64,000 nt of DNA from Vasconcelosia minhoensis LEGE 07310 (GTDB taxonomy: Bacteria > Cyanobacteriota > Cyanobacteriia > Phormidesmidales > Phormidesmidaceae), in the NCBI RefSeq assembly GCF_015207255.1, contig NZ_JADEXG010000005.1, positions 1 through 64,000 of the forward strand, in the 5' to 3' direction. Both the position numbers and the translations under genes were made by a program. Under the pieces are notes generated by a model. The model saw nothing but the letters and a program-made list of their open reading frames with translations. It was not told where the DNA came from and made no database searches. Below, piece after piece: positions 17,774 to 26,859 of this stretch; the stretch's first letter is position 1, and each line of letters begins with the position of its first letter.

Positions 17774-18724
17774 ATGAAGGTCTCAGTCGTCATCCCGGCC
17801 TATAATGCTATGTCCTATCTACCTCAAGCGGTAAATAGCTTACTTCAGCAGACCTTCACAGACTTTGAAGTCCTCATCGTTGATGACGGCAGCTCAGATA
17901 ATACCGCCGTCTGGGCCTCACGACTCCACGACCCTCGCTTCAAGCTCATCTCTCAACCCAATCAGGGAGCCGGGGCTGCCCGCAACACGGGTGTCAAAAA
18001 TGCTCAGGGTGACTATGTTGCCTTCCTTGATGCTGACGACTTTTGGGCTCCTACAAAGCTTGCTAAGCAGGTCCAGCGTCTCGATCATCAGCCCGAGGTG
18101 GGCTTAGTCCACACTTGGATTACCTATGCAAATCCTGACGGCAGCCTGAGCGATCGCGTCATGAAGACTGCAGGCGAAGGTCATATCTGGACCCAGGTCG
18201 TCGTCTACAACCCGCTTCGGTGCGGCAGCACTCCTATGGTCAGACGGGAATGCTTTAAGGAAGTCGGGTATTTTGACCTGAGCCTCAAATATGCTGAAGA
18301 CTGGGACATGTGGATTCGCATCGCCCGCAAATATGCCTTTGCAGTCATCCACGAACCCCTAACCTATTATCGCCTTCATCCCTTCAATAAATCCAAAAAT
18401 TATGAAGGGCAGCTCAAAAGCTTTTGCCAAATCCTTGACAAGGCCTTTAAATCGCCCCCACCCCAATCTAGTCATCTCAAAAGCCGCTGCTACGCCAGAG
18501 CCCATCTTCACGCTGCTTGGCGCGCCTACTCTTCAAATGCCTACGAGCGGGCCAACACCTTAATGTTTCAAGCCATTGGCTATGACAAGCACCTGCTGCT
18601 TCATGGTAACTGCCTACACCTGCTGCTTAAGCTCTCAGCTATTCATCTGCCCCTGTTGAAGCTACCTATCGAGGTTCTAATTTTCCTGAGATACCGTCTG
18701 CTCGGAGGAAAAACTCTGTACTAA
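17774..18724 (+). CDS. GT2-family glycosyltransferase (tandem paralogue B)
   Basis: This 316-residue protein is a close paralogue of the preceding gene over its full length. It has VSVVIPAYNAMSYLPQAV, VDDGSSDNT, ARNTGV, FLDADDFW and the AEDWDMWIRIA block with the catalytic acid pair. Its base composition is clearly richer in G+C than paralogue A. It contains a HIP1 site near 18152, the first after about 7.2 kb. The border of the AT-rich block therefore falls between two adjacent paralogues, which suggests that one of them was acquired rather than copied in place. It starts 2 bases after the previous stop, so it is probably co-transcribed. Confidence 0.9.
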   Translation: MKVSVVIPAYNAMSYLPQAVNSLLQQTFTDFEVLIVDDGSSDNTAVWASRLHDPRFKLISQPNQGAGAARNTGVKNAQGDYVAFLDADDFWAPTKLAKQVQRLDHQPEVGLVHTWITYANPDGSLSDRVMKTAGEGHIWTQVVVYNPLRCGSTPMVRRECFKEVGYFDLSLKYAEDWDMWIRIARKYAFAVIHEPLTYYRLHPFNKSKNYEGQLKSFCQILDKAFKSPPPQSSHLKSRCYARAHLHAAWRAYSSNAYERANTLMFQAIGYDKHLLLHGNCLHLLLKLSAIHLPLLKLPIEVLIFLRYRLLGGKTLY

Positions 18725-18818
18725 AGCCGCCTTTAATTCCCGCAACTCACTAGCTCATCTAGCTGTAGCATCGGAGTTATCAATGGAAAATCAGCAGCAC
18801 CAAGGCTCTCAGCCATGA

Positions 18819-20279
18819 TTGCTCAAAACCTATCTTAAAGCGGTTTACCTACCCATCTGTAAAATTGTGAACAACAGAGAGCGCATACGCCCGAAGTTTA
18901 TACTGCCTATCCAACTTCAGCCTGCTCTAGAATGGAGCTTGATTTTGGGTTTTGGGCTGCTATGTGCCCTCTGCATATTAGTCGGAGTTTCTGCTCCCCT
19001 GCGTATTCTGTTTCCCTCAGGGGCATTATTGATTGGCACTGTTCTCTACAGCCGTCAACCCGTCCTTTATGTAGGCTTTACCTGGTGGCTGTGGTTTTTG
19101 TCTCCCTGGGTTCGACGGCTGATTGACTACCAGAGCGGCTGGCAAAATCCCAGCATTGTGCTGCTGGCGCCGCCGCTAGTCACTATGGTCTCTTCCATAA
19201 CATTGCTCCGTTTTCTTCCCAATGCCCATCGCCATGGGGGACTACCGTTTACCCTTTGCTTTGCCAGCGTCTTCTACGGATTTTTGCTTGGATTGGTTCA
19301 GAACTCATTAGCTGGGAGTATCGTTGCATTGTTGAACTGGTTGCCCCCACTGGTGTTTGGTTTTCATCTGTTTGTCAACTGGCATCTGTATCCGGCCTAC
19401 CGTCAAAACATTCAGCGCACATTTCTCTGGGGCGTACTGGTCATGGGAGCATACGGCGTATGGCAGTACCTCACTTCTCCAGAGTGGGATCGCTTCTGGC
19501 TAATCAACGTGGATACCCCCGTATTCGGCGATCCAGAGCCATTAGGTATTCGGGTATGGAGCACAATGAATTCTCCCCAGCCCTTTGCTGCAGTGATGAT
19601 GGCGGGACTCATTCTGCTGCTGAGCAATCGAGGAAGCTTGAAGTTCATCGCAACTGGGGTCGGGTATCTCGCTTTCCTGCTATCGCTAGCGCGCTCAGGA
19701 TGGCTGAGTTGGATGGTCGGACTGCTGATTTATATTCCCTCACTTAAGTCACATTTACAGATCCGATTACTCATAACCCTGATGATTATGGCCTTGCTAG
19801 TTGTACCCCTGGCCTCAATGGAGCCGCTAGCAAGCGAAATCGCACCCCGTTTGGAGTCACTTTCGCAGACCCGCGAGGACAACAGCTATCAAGCTCGCTT
19901 AGAGGGATATAATCAATTGCTCGAAGAAGCAACCACAGAGTTCATTGGCCAGGGTTTGGGCGCTGAAGTAGAAAGCGATAGCTTAGGGAGCCGAGACAGC
20001 GGAGTTTTAACGCTGCTGTTTTCTCTGGGCTGGATAGGAACCATTCCGTATATCACGGGGATTTTTCTTATTTTCTCGAAGCTTTTTCAGAGTGCTGAAG
20101 CCGGCTTTGATAAATTTACCAGCGCAGCTCGTGCAATTGCTTTTGGAATATTCGCTCAGATTGGCCTTAATGTAGCCATGCTTGGCGCAGTCGGCATGGT
20201 ACTCTGGGGTTTTTTAGGAATTGCTTTGGCTGCATCACGCTACAATACTCAAATAAAAACCCTTCATTCCCAATCTTAA
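18819..20279 (+). CDS. O-antigen ligase/polymerase-like membrane protein (Wzy candidate)
   Basis: Predicted to polymerise flipped repeat units at the periplasmic face. The 486 residues contain about 10-12 membrane spans. A large periplasmic loop between residues about 345 and 400 has RLEGYNQLLEEA and FIGQGLGAEVESDS, the part recognised by the O-antigen-ligase (Wzy_C) family. The protein otherwise has little sequence conservation, as expected for polymerases. The start at TTG 18819 is uncertain, because an out-of-frame ATG lies at 18815 and no strong ribosome site was seen. Together with the flippase at 10365 and the chain-length kinase at 5866 it completes a Wzx/Wzy system. Confidence 0.85.
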   Translation: MLKTYLKAVYLPICKIVNNRERIRPKFILPIQLQPALEWSLILGFGLLCALCILVGVSAPLRILFPSGALLIGTVLYSRQPVLYVGFTWWLWFLSPWVRRLIDYQSGWQNPSIVLLAPPLVTMVSSITLLRFLPNAHRHGGLPFTLCFASVFYGFLLGLVQNSLAGSIVALLNWLPPLVFGFHLFVNWHLYPAYRQNIQRTFLWGVLVMGAYGVWQYLTSPEWDRFWLINVDTPVFGDPEPLGIRVWSTMNSPQPFAAVMMAGLILLLSNRGSLKFIATGVGYLAFLLSLARSGWLSWMVGLLIYIPSLKSHLQIRLLITLMIMALLVVPLASMEPLASEIAPRLESLSQTREDNSYQARLEGYNQLLEEATTEFIGQGLGAEVESDSLGSRDSGVLTLLFSLGWIGTIPYITGIFLIFSKLFQSAEAGFDKFTSAARAIAFGIFAQIGLNVAMLGAVGMVLWGFLGIALAASRYNTQIKTLHSQS

Positions 20280-20297
20280 ATTTTGGAATTGTCAAAT

Positions 20298-20309
20298 GTC
20301 TAATTAGAC
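20298..20309. promoter_or_regulatory. 12-base palindrome GTCTAATTAGAC
   Basis: A perfect dyad lies about 70 bases before the GH-A lipoprotein gene, in the 101-base gap after the polymerase. It could be an operator. No second copy was seen in the window, so the assignment is weak. Confidence 0.2.
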
Positions 20310-20380
20310 CAAATATGCACCTAAGTTAAGTTGCCAACAATCAACGTATCGCATCAAGACAGCCTCACGGTTCTAGTCCT

Positions 20381-21682
20381 ATGCAAACAGTTTTAGCTAC
20401 TTGGATTCAACGTTATAAGTTTTTACTAATGCTTTTGATAACTGTACTGTTTGCCTGTAATGCTTCTTTACCTAGTCAATCAAAATTTTTGACAGAGCCC
20501 GCTAAAAGTGCCAATTCATTTGTTGATTCAGCTGGCGTGGTAGTTCATCTCAACTATAGGAACAGTGCCTACAAGAATTACAATAATGTCATCAAGCCAA
20601 GACTGCAAGAATTGGGCATTCGCCACATTCGAGATGGTGTAACGATAGAAGATACGGCAACGCAGCAAAAGTTTATCGGACTGGCATCTGTGGGCATCAA
20701 ATCTACTCTGGTTATGGATCCTAGGGACCAGCCGAAAGCATCGCTCGCTGTTGATATTGCTAAAGCCATGCCAACTTCGGTTGAAGCTGTTGAAGGTCCC
20801 AATGAATGGGATGTTTGGGATGACCTAACTTATAAAGAGCGGCCTTTCCCAGAAGGGGTTCGGATTTTTCAAGCTGAACTCTATGACTCAATCAAAGGGG
20901 ATTTAGCAACGGCGGAGCTTGATGTTCTCAGTCCGACAGTAGCCTACTGGAATAATGCAAACCAGCTAGGTGAGGTAGACTGTGACTATGGTGCAATGCA
21001 TAGCTATGCCGGAGGAAATCCACCCGGGACAGACCTGGAGCAGCACTGGATTCCGTCGGCAAAACTAATATGTCCTGCCAAACCTGTGATTGCAACAGAG
21101 TCTGGATGGCACAATGCAATTTCTAGCACCTACGGACAACCGGGTGTTTCAGAGGATGCTGCTGGAAAATATGTTCCCCGGTTATTTTTAGAATATTTTA
21201 ACCGAGGAATTCGGAGAGCCTATATCAACGAGCTAATTAATAGATACCAAAACAGCGGTATGGAAGGTAATTTTGGCCTGTTGCGCTGGGACGGCTCTCC
21301 TAAACCAGCATTTATTGCCCTCAAGAACTTTATTGCGCTTATTCGAGATGACGTAGAAGGTGAATTTTCTCCAAGCGCACTCAGCTATTCGATATCTGGA
21401 GGAAATTCAGATGTTCACCATACTCTACTACAGAAGCATAATGGAAATTTTTATTTGATTCTTTGGCAAGAAGTTCGAAGTTTCAATTTGTCAAGCAAAC
21501 GCGATATCTTAGTGACGGCTCAGCCTGTCACAGTAAATCTAGCCTCGACTATCAGGCATGGAAAACTCTACTATCCTCTGCAATCAACTACGCCTGAGGC
21601 TGAATATACCAATCCTACATCGATTGACCTAGAGGTGAGCGATGCGCCACTTATACTCGAGCTGTCGCCATCAACAAGTTGA
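20381..21682 (+). CDS. GH-A clan glycoside hydrolase-like lipoprotein
   Basis: A probable exported enzyme that cuts or trims the EPS. The 433 residues begin with a hydrophobic signal and lipobox-like LFAC (Cys26), suggesting a lipid anchor. A TIM barrel follows from about residue 47 (FVDSAGVVVHLNY) to 330. The clan GH-A catalytic pair is visible: GPNEWD (acid/base Glu142) and ATESGW (nucleophile Glu240). The C-terminal 100 residues resemble a small beta-sandwich. It is a clear paralogue of the gene at 28587 (IKPRLQELGIRHIRDG against IKPRLIELGVRHVRDG) but lacks its binding module. The exact GH family, for example near GH39 or GH5, cannot be set without a search. Confidence 0.8.
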   Translation: MQTVLATWIQRYKFLLMLLITVLFACNASLPSQSKFLTEPAKSANSFVDSAGVVVHLNYRNSAYKNYNNVIKPRLQELGIRHIRDGVTIEDTATQQKFIGLASVGIKSTLVMDPRDQPKASLAVDIAKAMPTSVEAVEGPNEWDVWDDLTYKERPFPEGVRIFQAELYDSIKGDLATAELDVLSPTVAYWNNANQLGEVDCDYGAMHSYAGGNPPGTDLEQHWIPSAKLICPAKPVIATESGWHNAISSTYGQPGVSEDAAGKYVPRLFLEYFNRGIRRAYINELINRYQNSGMEGNFGLLRWDGSPKPAFIALKNFIALIRDDVEGEFSPSALSYSISGGNSDVHHTLLQKHNGNFYLILWQEVRSFNLSSKRDILVTAQPVTVNLASTIRHGKLYYPLQSTTPEAEYTNPTSIDLEVSDAPLILELSPSTS

Positions 21683-21799
21683 AATAGTAATCGTTTATCC
21701 CAGATGTAATCCGTCAGATATCCCTACCAATTATTACTAACAACGAGTGTCGTAATTTAACAGCATAGAATTCGTAATGTCCACCTAAGGAGTAGACCC

Positions 21800-22963
21800 A
21801 TGCACAATCGATATATTAGTTTGTTTATTCCTAACCTTGACGGGGGAGGGGCTGAGAGAGTCATGCTGCATCTTGCTGAAGGGTTTGCCAATCGTGGATT
21901 TAAAGTAGATCTTGTTGTCGCACAGGCCCAAGGGGCCTATCTCTCAAAGATTCCAGAAACTATACGGCTGGTTAACTTAGATGCAAAACCTCCTATCATC
22001 TTATCTAAGACGCTAGCCTTGAAGCAGTATTTAAAAAGGGAACAGCCAGCGTTCTTAATATCAACTCTGGATATTCTCAGCGCTGCAACCTGGGCAAGAC
22101 GTCTGGCAGGTGAAGATACAAGTACACAAATCATTATGTGTGTGCAGACAAACCTTTCCCAGCAGTTTAATGATCGCCATAGTACGCTGATGCGAAAGTT
22201 CAAGTGGTCTGCGGTGCAACATTTCTATCCCTGGGCCGACGCCATTGTTACGGCCTCAGCGGGAATCGCTCACGATCTGGAGAAAAATGCCAGAATTTCA
22301 ATGCAGCAGATGAATATAATACATAATCCTGTAGTTACACCAGATTTTAATCAAAAAGCCCAGGAAAATGTGGTTCACCCTTGGTTCTCACCAGGTCAAC
22401 CTCCAGTCTTGCTGGGAGTTGGCCGGATTGTTAAGCAAAAGGACTTTACCACTCTAATAGAGGCTTTTGCCCTCGTTCGTCGTCGTCATCCAGCACGGTT
22501 GATGATTTTGGGTGACGTTGACCCGCGTGAGCCTCAGGTCAAACCCGATTTGGAGTTACTGATTGATAAATTTAAGCTAAAAGACGACATCGAGTTTCTG
22601 GGATTTGTCGAAAACCCCTATGCTTACATGGCAAAAGCCAATGTTTTTGTTTTATCCTCTATATATGAGGGATTTGGTAACGTGGTAGCGGAAGCGATCG
22701 CGACCGGGACACCGGTTGTATCTACTGATTGTGAGAGCGGCCCGGCTGAAATTCTAGACAATGGCCAGTATGGTACGCTTGTCCCAGTTGGTGATTGTAA
22801 GGCAATGGCCGATGCCATCGTGAAGACCCTCAATCAACCACTAGATCCTGACCTGCTTAAGCAGCGATCGCAGTCCTTCACCATCGATTGCATCGTTCAC
22901 CAGTATCTTGAGGTGTTGAATAATTTACGGTCAATTCAACATCCAACCGCTGGAGCTGTATAG
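21800..22963 (+). CDS. GT4-family glycosyltransferase
   Basis: A 387-residue GT-B transferase. It starts ISLFIPNLDGGGAERVMLHL, which has the N-terminal motif of GalNAc- and hexosyl-transferases of EPS and O-antigen loci. The donor site is formed by GVGRIVKQKDFTTLIEAF and the E-x7-E segment EGFGNVVAEAIATGTPVVS. TDCESGPAEIL follows, as in the same subgroup. AAGGAG (21787-21792) sits 7 bases before ATG, a strong site. It overlaps the next gene at TAGTG (stop and GTG start share one base), so translation is coupled. HIP1 sites return in this gene. Confidence 0.9.
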   Translation: MHNRYISLFIPNLDGGGAERVMLHLAEGFANRGFKVDLVVAQAQGAYLSKIPETIRLVNLDAKPPIILSKTLALKQYLKREQPAFLISTLDILSAATWARRLAGEDTSTQIIMCVQTNLSQQFNDRHSTLMRKFKWSAVQHFYPWADAIVTASAGIAHDLEKNARISMQQMNIIHNPVVTPDFNQKAQENVVHPWFSPGQPPVLLGVGRIVKQKDFTTLIEAFALVRRRHPARLMILGDVDPREPQVKPDLELLIDKFKLKDDIEFLGFVENPYAYMAKANVFVLSSIYEGFGNVVAEAIATGTPVVSTDCESGPAEILDNGQYGTLVPVGDCKAMADAIVKTLNQPLDPDLLKQRSQSFTIDCIVHQYLEVLNNLRSIQHPTAGAV

Positions 22964-24027
22964 TGCGAGTCCTACACATTCTTAACCATATCCGAAAAGT
23001 AGGCAATGGTATTGTCAATGTCGCAGTAGATCTAGCTTGCCTTCAAGCTCAAGCCGGGCATCAGGTGAGTATTGTGTCTGGCGGTGGCGAATATGAAACC
23101 CTATTGACTCAATACGAGGTTGAGCATTTTTTGCTAAATCAAACCCGAACCTGGCCTAATTTGGCTCGTGCAGCTGTGCAGTATCGGACTATTGTTCGAC
23201 AGGTGCAGCCGGACATTGTACATGCCCATATGATGACAGGAGTCATATTGGCTCGTGGCTTGAAACTTTGGAGCCAATACGGCTTAGTCGCAACGGTTCA
23301 CAACGAGTTTCAGGAGAATGCTAAGCTGATGAGGCTGGCCGACCGCGTTATTGCTGTGAGTCAGGCCGTAGCTGAGTCAATGCAGAACCGTAGGATGCCT
23401 GCACACAAGTTGCGAGTTGTAACCAACGGCACGATCCAAAGCCCTCGGTTAGGCTTACTGAAAGAATGTAAGCCTGCTTTACTACATCGTCCTGCTATCA
23501 CAACTGTAGCAGGCATGAATTTACGTAAGGGAATTGCTGAGCTCATTGAAGCTTTTGAGCTCATTGCTTTAGATTTCCCAGAGGCTCATCTTTATCTTGT
23601 TGGTCATGGCCCCGATCAAAAAAAATTTCAGAAGCAGGCCCGTCAGACCCGCGTGGCTAACCGTATCCATTTTGAAGGTTTTCAGCCGGACCCTCGGGCT
23701 TATTTGCTATCTTCAGATGTGTTCGTTCTAGCTTCTCATCGTGAACCTTTTGGACTTGTTATTTCAGAAGCTCGAGAATCAGGTTGTGCAATTATAGCGA
23801 GCAATGTAGATGGAATTCCTGAAGTCTTAGAGCACGGAAGAGCGGGACTGTTAGTTCCGCCAGCAAACAGTTCAGCCCTGGCTACTGCTATTGTAGAGCT
23901 ACTCGAAAATTCCAACAAACTAAATTATTGGAGAACCCAGGCCCAACAAAACTTGGACTGGCTCAACGTTTCTCGTACCTCTACTGAGACCCTAAATGTG
24001 TACCATGAACTAAGGCAAGTGAACTAA
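22963..24027 (+). CDS. GT4-family glycosyltransferase
   Basis: A 354-residue GT-B transferase that starts at GTG 22963, sharing one base with the upstream stop. Signature parts are MRVLHILNHIRKVGNGIVNV, HAHMMTGVILARGL in the acceptor half and TVAGMNLRKGIAELIEAFEL at the domain border. The E-x7-E segment is EPFGLVISEARESGCAI, followed by VDGIPEVLEHGRAGLLVPP. No membrane span is visible. It belongs with the previous gene in one transcription unit. The sugar donor is unknown. Confidence 0.9.
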   Translation: MRVLHILNHIRKVGNGIVNVAVDLACLQAQAGHQVSIVSGGGEYETLLTQYEVEHFLLNQTRTWPNLARAAVQYRTIVRQVQPDIVHAHMMTGVILARGLKLWSQYGLVATVHNEFQENAKLMRLADRVIAVSQAVAESMQNRRMPAHKLRVVTNGTIQSPRLGLLKECKPALLHRPAITTVAGMNLRKGIAELIEAFELIALDFPEAHLYLVGHGPDQKKFQKQARQTRVANRIHFEGFQPDPRAYLLSSDVFVLASHREPFGLVISEARESGCAIIASNVDGIPEVLEHGRAGLLVPPANSSALATAIVELLENSNKLNYWRTQAQQNLDWLNVSRTSTETLNVYHELRQVN

Positions 24028-24158
24028 TAAGAATACAGGCAATTTTTCTAAACCAAGATGCTGATTTTGTTAGCCTGTCTCAGCTGAGGTAAATTGAGGA
24101 ACTAGGCATGAATAAACTGCTTGTTCAATATTGAGAGAACATCTTATACGACAAAAAC

Positions 24159-25298
24159 ATGAAGATCTTGTTTCTGGATCAGAGTGGAAAGCTTGGGGGT
24201 GCTGAACTTTGCTTAGCTGACATTACCCAACATTTCAGACAAACAAGCCTGGTAGGAGTCTTTTCTAAAGGCCCTTTCCCTGACTACCTGCGCCAGCTCA
24301 ATATTCCCGTTAAAATCCTGGCTGACCAAACCTTAAATGTTCAAAAAGCCAGCGGTTTATTGGCAGTATTCAAAAGTCTCAATCGGCTAATTCCCCTAAT
24401 AACGGCGGTTACCCAGCTCAGCAAAGGCTTCGACCTGGTCTACGCCAATACCCAAAAGGCCCTGGTTGTGGGCGCTATTGCCAGCTTTGTCAACGGTCGC
24501 CCCCTCGTTTATCATCTTCACGACATCGTCTCCCCCGATCATTTCAGCTCTACTAACCGCCGCATCATCATCACACTTGCTAACCGGGCTGCACTAATCA
24601 TTGCCAACTCTCAGGCTAGTCGGGATGCTTTTATTGCCGCTGGAGGACGTGCCGATACTATCCAGATTGTCTATAATGGTTTCCGGCTAGAATCCTATCA
24701 GATTAGTGCTCCCCAGCAATCTGTCATCTGCAACAGCTTTGTTCTAAACGATAAATTTGTCATCGGACACTTCAGCCGCCTCGCTCCCTGGAAGGGACAG
24801 CACATTCTGATTAAGGCTTTAGCACATTGCTCTGAAAAAGCGGTTGCCCTTATTGTTGGCGATGCTCTGTTTGGCGAAGATGACTATGCTACTTATCTGC
24901 ACTGCCTCGTCAAGAACCTGAATCTACAGCACCGAGTCCACTTCTTGGGTTTTCGCTCTGACGTACCTGCCCTCATGAAAGCCTGCGACCTGATTGCGCA
25001 TACCTCTACTGCCCCTGAACCCTTTGGTCGCGTTATCGTTGAGGCTATGCTGTGCAATCGACCAGTCGTTGCTGCTGGTGCTGGCGGTGCCGTAGAACTC
25101 ATCGAGCAGGGCCGTACTGGTTGGCTTACTCCCCCCAGCGATGTCCCAAAACTCGCTGACATCATTACTACGGTCTACACTCAGCCTGAGATAGCAAGGG
25201 CAATCGCCCAAAAAGGGTACTTACAAGCTCAGCAGAGATTCAATCTAGCGAATACTAATGAGAAAATTGAAACTCTTCTATATCAAATAAGGTCTTAG
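24159..25298 (+). CDS. GT4-family glycosyltransferase
   Basis: A 379-residue GT-B transferase. The N-terminus MKILFLDQSGKLGGAELCL has the usual glycine-rich acceptor loop. YHLHDIVSPDHFS is in the acceptor half. FSRLAPWKGQHILIKAL marks the donor domain and EPFGRVIVEAMLCNRPVVA carries E-x7-E. It starts 131 bases after the preceding GT4 gene and ends one base before the next frame (TTG 25300). The codon composition is mixed and slightly richer in C than the genes around it. It is probably one of three sequential GT4 steps in this half of the locus. Confidence 0.9.
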   Translation: MKILFLDQSGKLGGAELCLADITQHFRQTSLVGVFSKGPFPDYLRQLNIPVKILADQTLNVQKASGLLAVFKSLNRLIPLITAVTQLSKGFDLVYANTQKALVVGAIASFVNGRPLVYHLHDIVSPDHFSSTNRRIIITLANRAALIIANSQASRDAFIAAGGRADTIQIVYNGFRLESYQISAPQQSVICNSFVLNDKFVIGHFSRLAPWKGQHILIKALAHCSEKAVALIVGDALFGEDDYATYLHCLVKNLNLQHRVHFLGFRSDVPALMKACDLIAHTSTAPEPFGRVIVEAMLCNRPVVAAGAGGAVELIEQGRTGWLTPPSDVPKLADIITTVYTQPEIARAIAQKGYLQAQQRFNLANTNEKIETLLYQIRS

Positions 25299-25299
25299 A

Positions 25300-26796
25300 T
25301 TGTATGGAAACTATCAACGGTTATCTACAATGCCTCAACTAGAGTTTTACCCAATCTGTCGGAAAGACTATTCTACCCTGCCAAAAATGCTTCTAGCTCT
25401 TGGTATAGGCGTTACTTTGATGCATCTAGCTTTTTTAAAACCTTTAATATGGGACCTTGATGGTAACGAGGTCCTCAAGGTTTCCTATTCGCTGGTCACT
25501 GACCAAAGCTTCAGCCTACCGCCAGGGTCTGGTGGAATGTTGGGGCCTGATGGACAAAGCTATTCAATTCGATATCTATTACTGCCCATTCTAGTTGCTC
25601 CTTTTGTAGCAATCGGGATCCTTATCAGTTCGTGGCTAGGCTTGCCGTGGATTTCTACAACGGGTATTTTTGCAGTTAGCTCAACGGTTTTACTCACAGC
25701 CTCTACAACGGTTTTGGTTGCTTTATTGGCCCTGAAGCTCGGCAGTACTAAGCAAGGAGCCTATGTTGCAGCTCTTGGTTTTGCGTTTGGAACTATAGCC
25801 TTAACCTATGCTCAGACATTATTTTCCGAACCGCTGCTGGCGTTTCTAATCATTGCCTGTGTTTATTTGGCCTTTGATGAATCCCGGAGTTGGATAGGCT
25901 GTAGCTTGCTGGCGATGCTTTCTATTTTGGCCAAACCAGCAGGAATCATCGTTGGCCCAATCATATCTATCTACTTTTTATCAAAACGGTACCAAATTTC
26001 TGCTATCTTAGGACCTATCATATTTCCCGCTTTAGGAATCCTTTTATACCTGACCTATAACTACCTAAGGTTTGGCAATCCGTTAATAACAGGGCAGCCC
26101 TTATCCGTAGGACTGAGTGCCTTCGAGATGCCCCAGCGTCTGCTTGGATTTCTGTTTGGATTTGGCATGGGTGGCGGCTTGATCTGGTATTGCCCACCTG
26201 TAGCAATGGCTGTCGTCGGATTTTTCAAAGCATCAAAAAGCAAACCATTAGAAGCTGCCGTACTGGCAGAGATAGGATTAGGCTTTTTAATGCTACATTC
26301 ATTCTGGCATTGTTGCGGTTGGGACTGGGGACCCCGGTTTCTAGTGCCCCTGCTCCCCCTGCTTCTTGCCCTGACTGGGCTGATTGACTACAGAAGTCGC
26401 AAATGGCTTGTTGCTCTATGTATTGTAGGATTTATAGTTAATGCTCCAACATTGGTTTCATTTTACCAGCGGTATTACTGGGAGCTTGAAGCCACAGGTC
26501 ATCAGGTCTGGCAACTGAGTCTCTGGACTAACATAGCCGATGCTCCCTTGTCCAACGTCTGGGCAGCGACATTTCGTCAAATTAGTGAAGCCATGGTAAC
26601 CGACGTGAAAGTTTTTTTGGCAGGAAGTGATTCTGTCACATTAATGCAAATTTTACCCGTGTGGTGGTGGATACTGCCTGCCATTGGAGTGCCTGTATGG
26701 TGTGGTGCGACCGTCGCAGGACTACTACTTGCCACAGGTATAGGGGTTTTGTGGAGAGGCTGGCCAAAACTAGAGCCGTCCGCCCCATCGATTTGA
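25300..26796 (+). CDS. Multispanning GT-C-like glycosyltransferase or EPS membrane protein
   Basis: A 498-residue integral membrane protein with about 11-13 spans. An N-terminal periplasmic loop, after the first span, contains an acidic pair in IWDLDGNEVLKV. This is the arrangement of GT-C enzymes that use polyprenyl-phosphate sugars (PMT/ArnT relatives). Conserved-looking loops include FGTIALTYAQTLFSEPLLAF and LHSFWHCCGWDWGPRFLVPL; the latter is typical of the superfamily (WGPRFL). I would call it a GT-C-like protein without naming the sugar. TTG 25300 begins the frame one base after the upstream stop; ATG 25330 is an alternative. The gene converges on the exostosin-like gene with a 63-base gap. 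Confidence 0.7.
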   Translation: MYGNYQRLSTMPQLEFYPICRKDYSTLPKMLLALGIGVTLMHLAFLKPLIWDLDGNEVLKVSYSLVTDQSFSLPPGSGGMLGPDGQSYSIRYLLLPILVAPFVAIGILISSWLGLPWISTTGIFAVSSTVLLTASTTVLVALLALKLGSTKQGAYVAALGFAFGTIALTYAQTLFSEPLLAFLIIACVYLAFDESRSWIGCSLLAMLSILAKPAGIIVGPIISIYFLSKRYQISAILGPIIFPALGILLYLTYNYLRFGNPLITGQPLSVGLSAFEMPQRLLGFLFGFGMGGGLIWYCPPVAMAVVGFFKASKSKPLEAAVLAEIGLGFLMLHSFWHCCGWDWGPRFLVPLLPLLLALTGLIDYRSRKWLVALCIVGFIVNAPTLVSFYQRYYWELEATGHQVWQLSLWTNIADAPLSNVWAATFRQISEAMVTDVKVFLAGSDSVTLMQILPVWWWILPAIGVPVWCGATVAGLLLATGIGVLWRGWPKLEPSAPSI

Positions 26797-26859
26797 TCAG
26801 CCACCTTTTGTATCCTGAGGACGGAGCCTAAACGCAAAGCTGGCTTTTGCCATGAATAA

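Noticed and set aside
20281-20380. Factor-independent terminator after the polymerase gene
   Set aside because: The only dyad there is a 12-base AT-rich palindrome without loop or T-run, too weak for a terminator.
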